DNA of 11,649 nucleotides from Candidatus Melainabacteria bacterium (GTDB lineage Bacteria > Cyanobacteriota > Vampirovibrionia > Vampirovibrionales > JAJTHC01), in NCBI GenBank assembly GCA_026389055.1, contig JAPLIO010000237.1:1-11649 (forward strand). The letters are read 5' to 3'. Shown here piece after piece: positions 6,470 through 11,649 of this stretch (position 1 is the stretch's first letter; the number at the start of each line of letters is the position of its first letter). The translations under genes were made by a program, and so were the position numbers. The notes beneath the pieces were generated by a model. The model did not search any database, was not told the origin of the DNA, and was given only the letters and a program-made list of their open reading frames with translations.

Positions 6470-7293
6470 TATTCCTTGATGCCGCCTTGGCTCAAGCCTG
6501 AAATAAGTAGCTTTTGCCCAACCATATAAAGTACGATAATGGGCAACACACTCACACAAGCCGCCGCCATCAACAAAGGCCAATTAGTGGCGTCTCGAAA
6601 ACTTTCTTTTAGTAACGCCAAAGCCAAAGGCAGCGTTTTTAGCTTGTCTTCCTGCAATACAATCAACGGCCAAAGAAAGCCATTCCACGCATTGATAAAA
6701 GACCCCAACCCAAGGGTAATGGTCAACCCCTGCGAAAGGGGAAAACAAACGTGCCAAAACGTCTGCCAAACGGAAGCCCCCTCTAGCTGGGCAGATTCTT
6801 CCAACGCAACAGGCTGGCTGGCAAACCATTGCTGATATAGCACCACCATCACGCCAGAAATGCAGGCTGGCAGAATAATCGCCCAATGCGTGTTGAGGAG
6901 GTGTGCTTGCTTCATCAAGATAAAGAGGGGCACAATATTCACTTGTGGGGGAATCATGAGCGTTAGCCAAACCAATCCCTGCCACACCGCTTTGTGCTTA
7001 AACGGTAGCCTAGCCAAGGCATACCCCGCCGTGCTAGAAACGTACAGAGAACACACCGTCGCCAAGATAGCTATGGCAAAAGAATTACAGGCGTATACCA
7101 GCAGGGGAATGGTTTGATGCACCTGCTGAAAGTTTTCAACACTCCAACGGGTGGGGAGGAGTGAAAGGGGCTGGCTTAAATCAAACGGAGAAAACGCCAG
7201 TACCACCATCGCCCAAAAAGGGAGCAGGGTCAGCAATGCAAAGCTTATCAATAAAAGTAAGGCACTCTTCTTTTTGATAAAATTAACCAGCAA
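6469..7293 (-). CDS. Carbohydrate ABC transporter permease, MalG type (CUT1)
   Basis: This 274-residue inner-membrane subunit belongs to an oligosaccharide importer of the CUT1 class. It has about six hydrophobic segments. The EAA loop that contacts the ATPase is at about 165-185 (EESAQLEGASVWQTFWHVCFP). The terminal pattern QKLLISGLSQGGIKE corresponds to the 'QR.FV.GLT.GAVKG' tail of MalG-like proteins. The likely start is a TTG at 7293, because a strong AGGAGGG lies seven bases upstream within the end of the preceding gene. The two genes overlap by 11 bases, which implies translational coupling. Its partner is the MalF-type permease. The substrate cannot be deduced from the sequence. Confidence 0.92.
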   Translation of the reverse strand: MLVNFIKKKSALLLLISFALLTLLPFWAMVVLAFSPFDLSQPLSLLPTRWSVENFQQVHQTIPLLVYACNSFAIAILATVCSLYVSSTAGYALARLPFKHKAVWQGLVWLTLMIPPQVNIVPLFILMKQAHLLNTHWAIILPACISGVMVVLYQQWFASQPVALEESAQLEGASVWQTFWHVCFPLSQGLTITLGLGSFINAWNGFLWPLIVLQEDKLKTLPLALALLKESFRDATNWPLLMAAACVSVLPIIVLYMVGQKLLISGLSQGGIKE

Positions 7294-8215
7294 TAGAAGA
7301 CCCTCCTGATTTTTTGGGGCGTTGTAACCACCATTTTAGCAGGCTAACCCCTACAATTAACACGCATAAACAATACGCCATGGCAGAAGCTTCGCCGACT
7401 TTGAAGAATTGAAGGGCATTTTTGTAAATCCAGTAAACCAAAACGGCAGTCGCATTTTGAGGGCCGCCTTGCGTTAGCAAATAAACGGCATCGAACGCTT
7501 GCAGGGTGTGAATGAGGGTCAGCAACCCAACGGTGGTGATGGTGGGTATTAAATTGGGCAACAAAATTTGCGTACTTTTTTGCCAAACGGAAGCCCCTTC
7601 GAGTGTGGCGGCTTCAATCCATTCGGCGGGTAGGCTTTCAAGGGTTGCCATAATCAGCAAGAAATTATAGCCCACCGTTTTCCAAACTTCTAACGAAACA
7701 ACTGCCAGCATAGCCGTTTGCGGATTCGCCAACCACGCAACAGGGTGCTGAATAACCCCTAAGCCCAACAGCACTTGGTTGAGCAACCCCCCATCAGGAT
7801 GATACAGCCAGCCGAAAACCAACGAAACGGCGACCATCGGGGTAACGTAGGGCAGAAAATAACACGCTTTGAAAAAGGCTTTGCCTTGGGTTTGTTGATG
7901 CACCAACAGGGCAAGTAGAATCGCCAAGCCGAGTTCTAGCCCACTGCTTAAGCTAACAAATTGAAGGGTGCTACTACAAGCTTGCCAAAACGAGGTACTT
8001 TGTAAGAGGGTTTCATAATTTTGAGTCCCTAAAAACCGAGGCACATCTAACAAATTCCAATGGAAAAAGCTTAACGCAAACGAGGCAACAGTCGGCAAAT
8101 AGTTAAAGCCTAAAAACCCAAGTAACGCTGGGGCGAACAACACCCACTGCCAAGGGAAAGTTTTTGTTGTAGGGGATGCCACCCGTGGCATCCCGTTTAA
8201 GCGGGGTTTCTTCAT
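7283..8215 (-). CDS. Carbohydrate ABC transporter permease, MalF/UgpA type (CUT1)
   Basis: This 310-residue protein with about six membrane helices pairs with the MalG-type subunit to form the sugar channel. The EAA loop is at about 200-220 (IEAATLEGASVWQKSTQILLP). Other family signs are the early FNYLPTVASFALSFFHWN segment and TQGGPQNATAVLVYWIYKNAL. Its ATG at 8215 overlaps the TGA of the substrate-binding protein gene (ATGA), so translation is coupled. Residues 7-16 (NGMPRVASPT), just inside the start, are encoded by a perfect 10-bp-arm palindrome that resembles intergenic repeats elsewhere in the window. This extra cytoplasmic N-terminal stretch before the first helix (about residue 24) is probably not functionally essential. 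Confidence 0.93.
   Translation of the reverse strand: MKKPRLNGMPRVASPTTKTFPWQWVLFAPALLGFLGFNYLPTVASFALSFFHWNLLDVPRFLGTQNYETLLQSTSFWQACSSTLQFVSLSSGLELGLAILLALLVHQQTQGKAFFKACYFLPYVTPMVAVSLVFGWLYHPDGGLLNQVLLGLGVIQHPVAWLANPQTAMLAVVSLEVWKTVGYNFLLIMATLESLPAEWIEAATLEGASVWQKSTQILLPNLIPTITTVGLLTLIHTLQAFDAVYLLTQGGPQNATAVLVYWIYKNALQFFKVGEASAMAYCLCVLIVGVSLLKWWLQRPKKSGGSSIAG
8168..8195. repeat. Palindromic repeat element inside the MalF-type permease gene
   Basis: GGGATGCCAC (8173-8182) and GTGGCATCCC (8185-8194) are perfect inverted arms around a 2-base loop, with the flank TGTAGGGG at 8168-8175. The shape TGTAGGGG...GTGG...CCCG is shared with the repeats near 11466 and 11530. It is in frame and encodes part of the permease N-terminus, starting about 20 bases after its start codon, so the mRNA would carry a strong hairpin there. 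Confidence 0.75.
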
Positions 8216-9534
8216 GGTGAAAATACCTCTCTGGCTTGGCGGTTTCTGAAGGCAGGGGTGTTGGTGGCGGTTTCCACGGTCTGTTGGCCATCAAAGGCGG
8301 GCAGTAGGGTTTCTACCATCAACTCTTGCCAAGCTTCCCACTGTACAGGCGGATGAGTAGGCTTTCCTGTAACAATAGCTTGAAGAAAAACGGCTTGGTC
8401 TGCTTGCAAAGGGACTGCTATTCGAGCAGGGGTTAGCAAGCCACTTTTAGCGAAAACGCTTTGGGCTTGTTTACTGGTTAAAAATTGAGCCAACGCCACG
8501 GCTTCTGTAGGATGAGGCGAACTGGCGGAAACGCAATAACCCGAAGCATCTACCCCGACAACCGAACCTTTATCGCCCGCAGGTAGGGGAAGTATTTCCC
8601 AATGAAACGAAGCTTGTTTGGTGAGGGCAGGCAGTACCCATCTGCCACTAATTAAGCCCGCAATTTTCTGTTGCAGAAAGAGTTCCGTCATGCTGGTGTT
8701 GCCCACTTCTGAAGCTAGCGGAGCCAGTTTTAACGGCGTTCTTAACGAACGATACACCGAAAGCCCTTGAACTTCAGGGGAATGTGGCTTCAAAAATTGC
8801 TGGGCTTCCAGTGGGGTTGTTGGCAGAGAACCACCCCAACTAAAGATGAAAGGCAACCAAAACAAAGCAGGTTTAGCATAAAACGAAACACCCCAATGCG
8901 GACTGTTTTTAGAAGCCTGTGGTGGGTGGGAGACTGCCTGTTGAAACAGAGGGATTGCTTCTTGTTGCCATCGCCAAGCGGGCTTAGGCAGGGGAAGCCC
9001 CGCTTGTTTCAGCCAATCGGTATTCAAGTACATCACCAAAACGGAAACATCTCGAGGCAACGCCATAAGCTGCCCATTGAGGGTGAAGGTTTCCAAGCTT
9101 TGGGGACGAAACAAGGCTCGTTCTGCGGGGGGTAAACTGCTTTGTAATGGACGAAGTTGCTTGGCATGGGCAAACAGGGGTAAGCTTAAATTATTCATCA
9201 ACATCACATCGGGCGTCTGTTGGGTTGCCATCAGCAATTGAAGTTTGCTCATGTATTGTTCAGGGGCGTGAATGAGCTGAACAGAAACCGTGGGGTGTTG
9301 TGCTTCAAATTTTCGGATAAGGGCGGTTGTTTGAGCCACTTCTTCCGCACTGCCCCAACTGCTTAACCGAATAGCCACCGTTCGGGTAGCATGGGCATTG
9401 CTGAAGTTAAACCCTTGCTTGGTTTCCCAAGCTAATGCTGCCAAAACAACGATGATAGCCATACCCCAGCCTACCCACCCTAAAAAACGAGTAGAAGCAA
9501 ACAAACTAGTTTTAGATTGCGAAGAAGGGAGCAT
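8212..9534 (-). CDS. Sugar ABC transporter substrate-binding protein (SBP_bac_1-like)
   Basis: The 440-residue protein begins with one hydrophobic segment (about 19-36) that would serve as a signal peptide or membrane anchor. No lipobox cysteine follows it, so it is not an obvious lipoprotein. The mature part fits the CUT1 extracellular family 1 pattern: IRLSSWGSAEEVAQTTALIRKFEAQHPTVSVQLIHA, a QTPDVMLMNN strand, the PRDVSVLVMYLNTDWLKQAGL block, and VVGVDASGYCVSASSPHPTEAVALAQFLTS near the C-terminus. It binds the sugar outside the inner membrane and delivers it to the two downstream permeases. The ATG at 9534 has no good ribosome binding site; an internal ATG (residue 25) would shorten the signal region. 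It is the first gene of the operon, and its stop overlaps the next start (ATGA). Confidence 0.9.
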   Translation of the reverse strand: MLPSSQSKTSLFASTRFLGWVGWGMAIIVVLAALAWETKQGFNFSNAHATRTVAIRLSSWGSAEEVAQTTALIRKFEAQHPTVSVQLIHAPEQYMSKLQLLMATQQTPDVMLMNNLSLPLFAHAKQLRPLQSSLPPAERALFRPQSLETFTLNGQLMALPRDVSVLVMYLNTDWLKQAGLPLPKPAWRWQQEAIPLFQQAVSHPPQASKNSPHWGVSFYAKPALFWLPFIFSWGGSLPTTPLEAQQFLKPHSPEVQGLSVYRSLRTPLKLAPLASEVGNTSMTELFLQQKIAGLISGRWVLPALTKQASFHWEILPLPAGDKGSVVGVDASGYCVSASSPHPTEAVALAQFLTSKQAQSVFAKSGLLTPARIAVPLQADQAVFLQAIVTGKPTHPPVQWEAWQELMVETLLPAFDGQQTVETATNTPAFRNRQAREVFSP

Positions 9535-9774
9535 TGGTATTTTTGGTACTAACTAACAGGAAGTAATGGCTAATATCAACATAATAGGCTATACTAGCAT
9601 CAGTTAAAAAGAGGGCATATGACACCATTGTTTGCGATGATTGTAAGTTATATGTTACCCTAAAATTAATGTAATGATTTCTCTTTCTTTATTTCACCTT
9701 GTGTAATGGTGTATAATTGTTTTATGAATTTTAGTTTTATTTAGTGGGTGTGGAACGAAAGGGTTTCCTTTTTT
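9535..9774. promoter_or_regulatory. Divergent control region between the ABC operon and the phosphorylase-like gene
   Basis: These 240 bases hold no gene and must drive both the leftward transporter operon and the rightward phosphorylase-like gene. ACACCATT (9622-9629) and AATGGTGT (9705-9712) are exact inverted octamers about 75 bases apart, the second overlapping the rightward -10 box. Between them is TTGTTTGCGATGATTG, which contains only a TTTGCG half-site like those in LacI/MalR-type operators. No clear leftward promoter was found; TATTAT on the minus strand near 9585 is a weak option. Confidence 0.4.
9689..9717 (+). promoter_or_regulatory. Promoter of the phosphorylase-like gene
   Basis: A perfect TATAAT lies at 9712-9717, about 57 bases before the start codon. 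The -35 position with 17-base spacing reads TTATTT (9689-9694), a poor match to TTGACA, so an activator may be needed. The -10 overlaps one arm of an inverted octamer pair. Confidence 0.5.
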
Positions 9775-9792
9775 ATGATGATGATGATGATG
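9775..9792 (+). repeat. (ATG)6 microsatellite at the start of the phosphorylase-like gene
   Basis: Six consecutive ATG triplets open the gene, followed by TCTTCC. The phase keeps every ATG a possible in-frame start, so gain or loss of units would only change the number of N-terminal methionines and the spacing to the GAAAGGG site (11 bases to the first, 14 to the second). Confidence 0.97.
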
Positions 9793-11397
9793 TCTTCCTT
9801 ACAAAAAGTGGCTTATTTTTCAATGGAAATGGCAATTGACCAAAGCCTTCATGTGTATTCAGGTGGCTTAGGCTTTCTTTCAGGCAGCCACATGCTTTCA
9901 GCAGGCAAGTTAAACTTACCCATGATTGGTATTTCCCTGCTATGGACGAGTGGCTACGGAGACCAATCCATCGATGCGGATGATACCATTCAAATCAATT
10001 ATGTGAAACGCACCTATCCGTTTTTGAAAGATACTGGCGTTACCGTCGATGTTCACATTTTTGGCGAAACCGTCAAAGTAAAGCCTTATTTGCTTGAACC
10101 TGAAACCTTCGGCACCGTGCCTTGCTACTTCTTAACCACTGATATCCCTGAAAACACCCAAGCCCAGAGAGATTACAGCAATAAATTGTATGATTCTGAC
10201 GAGCGAATTCGGGTAGCTCAAGAAATTATTTTGGGTGTGGGTGGTGTTCGTGCCTTAAATGCCTTGGGCGTTCAGTTTGATATTGTTCACATGAACGAAG
10301 GGCATGCCTTGCCCGCTGCGTTTGAATTGCTTCGGTTATACGGGCAAAACTTGGAAGCCATTCGTCGGCGGTTAGTATTTACTACGCACACCCCTGTGGC
10401 TGCTGGTAATGAATGTCATCCTGTTGAACTGTTGCAGGAAGCTGGCTTCTTTGTAGAAACCAGTAAGGATGAAGCCATCCGCTTGGGTGGATATGATTTC
10501 TCATTAACGGTAGCAGCCTTGCGTATGAGCCGTCTAGCTAATGGGGTTTCCCAATTGCACGGCGAAGTAGCCAACAATATGTGGAACTGGGTTGGTGGGC
10601 GTTGTAAAATTACCGCTATTACCAACGCAACTAGTTTAGAATACTGGCAAGACCCTCGGGTTAAAACCGCTGAAACCAACGAGCAATTGCATGCTGTTAA
10701 ACGAGCCATGCGAGGCGAATTGGTTGACTATATCAAAAAAGAAACAGGCAAGGTGTTTGACCCTGAAGTGTTTACACTGGTTTGGGCAAGACGGTTTACC
10801 GAATACAAACGAGCCGATTTAATCTTTAAAGATTTACCCCGCATCAAACGTTTGCTGGAACAAAAAAAGTTGCAGTTGGTGTTTGCAGGGAAGTTTCACC
10901 CGAAAGATACGTGGGGGCGTGAAACCTACAACAAAATTATCAAGCTTTCTAAGGAATTACCCGGCTTAGTGGTGCTACCAGGGTACGAACTAGAACTTTC
11001 AGGTATCCTGAAGCGGGGTGCGGATTTATGGCTGAATACGCCATTACGCCCATTAGAAGCTTCAGGTACTTCGGGTATGTCTGCCAATTTCAATGGGGCA
11101 ATTCATATGTCTACCTTTGATGGGTGGGCAGTTGAAGGCACCTATTCTGGGCATAATGGGTATATCATCAATGGTGATACTTCGATGGATAACTTGCCTT
11201 TAGAAGAACGCCACCAGCGTGATTATGAAAGCATGATGACACAATTGGAATTTGAGGCGTTACCCACGTTTTACAATAACAAACCTGAATGGGCTAGGCT
11301 GATACGGAATGCTATTCAGTTTTCATCGCTTTATTTTGATTCTCATCGTATGGCGATTGAGTATTATACTCGGTTATACCAACCAGCGTTACTGTAA
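9775..11397 (+). CDS. Short alpha-glucan phosphorylase-like protein (GT35 family) lacking the PLP lysine
   Basis: From the first ATG of a six-ATG run this encodes 540 residues. GAAAGGG (9757-9763) precedes it by 11 bases; an in-frame GTG at 9748 would place that site inside the gene and is less likely. Family motifs appear in order: YFSMEMAID (14-22), YSGGLGFLSG (28-37), HMNEGHALPAAFELLR (172-187), FTTHTPVAAGNE (202-213), SQLHGEV (259-265), AITNA (281-285), RRFTEYKRADLI (339-350), FAGKFHPKD (370-378), RGADLWLNTPLRPLEASGTSG (from 414). GT35 phosphorylases cleave alpha-1,4-glucans with phosphate, releasing glucose-1-phosphate, using PLP bound to a lysine in EASGT..MK. Here the motif is EASGTSGMS, with Ser436 in place of that Lys. 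The N-terminal domain of about 90 residues found in many longer relatives is absent. It is divergent from a sugar importer operon. Phosphorylase activity is therefore uncertain; fold and glucan relation are likely. Confidence 0.85.
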   Translation: MMMMMMSSLQKVAYFSMEMAIDQSLHVYSGGLGFLSGSHMLSAGKLNLPMIGISLLWTSGYGDQSIDADDTIQINYVKRTYPFLKDTGVTVDVHIFGETVKVKPYLLEPETFGTVPCYFLTTDIPENTQAQRDYSNKLYDSDERIRVAQEIILGVGGVRALNALGVQFDIVHMNEGHALPAAFELLRLYGQNLEAIRRRLVFTTHTPVAAGNECHPVELLQEAGFFVETSKDEAIRLGGYDFSLTVAALRMSRLANGVSQLHGEVANNMWNWVGGRCKITAITNATSLEYWQDPRVKTAETNEQLHAVKRAMRGELVDYIKKETGKVFDPEVFTLVWARRFTEYKRADLIFKDLPRIKRLLEQKKLQLVFAGKFHPKDTWGRETYNKIIKLSKELPGLVVLPGYELELSGILKRGADLWLNTPLRPLEASGTSGMSANFNGAIHMSTFDGWAVEGTYSGHNGYIINGDTSMDNLPLEERHQRDYESMMTQLEFEALPTFYNNKPEWARLIRNAIQFSSLYFDSHRMAIEYYTRLYQPALL

Positions 11398-11418
11398 AAG
11401 GGTTGGTGTTTTTACGCT

Positions 11419-11448
11419 TATACCTATTAAAAGATTGAATAGCGTGTT
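11419..11448 (+). repeat. 30-base direct repeat, copy 1
   Basis: Ungapped comparison with 11591-11620 shows 25 of 30 identical bases, including the last eleven (AATAGCGTGTT). The copy starts TATACCTATT and lies 22 bases after the phosphorylase-like stop codon. Confidence 0.8.
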
Positions 11449-11465
11449 TGCATTTACATCATGGG

Positions 11466-11493
11466 CGGGGCGACCACAAGGGTTCGCCCCTAC
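11466..11493 (-). repeat. Palindromic repeat element, intergenic copy A
   Basis: GGGGCGA (11467-11473) and TCGCCCC (11484-11490) are perfect arms, extended by CC/GG past one bulged T, with loop ACAAG. Read on the minus strand it is TGTAGGGGCGAACC then CTTGTGGTCGCCCCG. This resembles short GTAGGGGCGA...TCGCCC-type palindromes I have seen scattered between genes in many bacterial genomes, cyanobacteria included (from memory, not checked). Confidence 0.75.
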
Positions 11494-11529
11494 AGTAATC
11501 TGGTAATTTTTCCTTCGTAGGGGAGTGGA

Positions 11530-11551
11530 GGGGAGGCCATTGTAGTCTCCC
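11530..11551 (+). repeat. Palindromic repeat element, intergenic copy B (diverged, inverted relative to copy A)
   Basis: On the plus strand AGGGGAGGCCATTGTAGTC and the following TCCCG align with copy A read on the minus strand, sharing AGGGG, CC.TTGT.GTC and CCCG. The GGGAG/CTCCC arms pair (11531-11535 with 11547-11551) although the arm sequence differs from copy A, consistent with compensatory change. A partial GTAGGGGAG (11517-11525) precedes it. Confidence 0.6.
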
Positions 11552-11590
11552 GAATCAAGATTGCACACTATTCCATCTTTGAATGGGTAT

Positions 11591-11620
11591 GATACCAATT
11601 CACAGATTAAATAGCGTGTT
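11591..11620 (+). repeat. 30-base direct repeat, copy 2
   Basis: This is the second copy of the repeat at 11419-11448, with the same orientation and 25 of 30 bases identical. It begins GATACCAATT. With AATGGGTAT immediately before it (11582-11590), the beginning forms a near-palindrome. The two copies flank the pair of inverted palindromic elements. Confidence 0.8.
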
Positions 11621-11649
11621 CTTTCATCGATTGTTGTTTCAGTCTTTAG

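Larger units (their letters stand above)
11398..11649. other. Gene-free, repeat-rich region downstream of the phosphorylase-like gene
   Basis: No convincing gene lies here. Open frames on both strands run through palindromes and look accidental. The region holds two direct repeats and two palindromic elements, listed separately. No T-run terminator follows the phosphorylase-like gene; the GC-rich palindrome at 11467-11490 is the nearest strong hairpin and might stop transcription or protect the 3' end. Confidence 0.6.

Noticed and set aside
8590..8606. GTAGGGGAAGTATTTCCC as a further palindromic repeat copy
   Set aside because: It lies in the conserved coding stretch WEILPLPAGD of the binding protein, typical of the family, and has only 5-bp arms, so codon choice explains it.
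9748..9774. In-frame GTG as the start of the phosphorylase-like gene
   Set aside because: It would place the GAAAGGG ribosome binding site inside the gene and has none of its own; the ATG run at 9775 fits better.
11389..11598. Leftward 69-codon open frame after the phosphorylase-like gene
   Set aside because: It runs through both palindromes and one direct repeat, overlaps the gene end, and has no recognisable protein character.

Overview
The window looks like ordinary chromosomal DNA from a bacterium of the Cyanobacteriota lineage, probably a non-photosynthetic Melainabacteria/Vampirovibrionia-type member. The placement is an inference from three clues. The leucyl-tRNA synthetase carries a WDPIDQTVLANEQV stretch that I associate with cyanobacterial LeuRS. 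There is a small Tic20-like membrane protein. There are two tandem prepilin-like proteins of a style I associate with Gastranaerophilales/Vampirovibrio (GFTLAELLITV with a later D-x-NG...PN..G(K/R)D motif). No photosynthesis gene, integrase, transposase or CRISPR array is visible.

Layout. At the left edge is the C-terminal tail of a membrane protein (+). It converges with a tRNA-Leu gene (-) that has its own promoter and terminator. Next is an AT-rich gene of unknown function (-), preceded by a long hairpin that abuts its ribosome binding site. The leucyl-tRNA synthetase gene leuS (-) follows. A 310-base gap then separates leuS from a two-gene unit (-): a Tic20-like membrane protein followed by the flavin prenyltransferase ubiX. 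Beyond that are two tandem type IV pilin/pseudopilin-like genes (-). A carbohydrate ABC importer operon follows (-), in transcriptional order substrate-binding protein, MalF-type permease, MalG-type permease, with overlapping genes and no ATPase. Divergent from it (+), across a 240-base regulatory gap, is a short alpha-glucan phosphorylase-like gene. The last 250 bases contain no gene but are rich in repeats.

How the genes relate. The importer and the phosphorylase-like gene share a divergent control region, so they may form an oligosaccharide uptake and alpha-glucan metabolism locus. The importer must borrow an ATPase from elsewhere. The phosphorylase-like protein keeps most family motifs but has Ser436 where the PLP-binding lysine of glycogen/maltodextrin phosphorylases should be, so its chemistry is uncertain.

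The less expected signals are: a tRNA-Leu with an AAG anticodon; the missing PLP lysine; a (ATG)6 run at the phosphorylase start; a small palindromic repeat family (core TGTAGGGG...CCCG) with two intergenic copies and one apparent copy inside the coding sequence of a permease; a 30-base direct repeat flanking the intergenic pair; and an over-represented GATACCAAT word near gene ends. All of this is read by eye from one window. No database comparison was possible.
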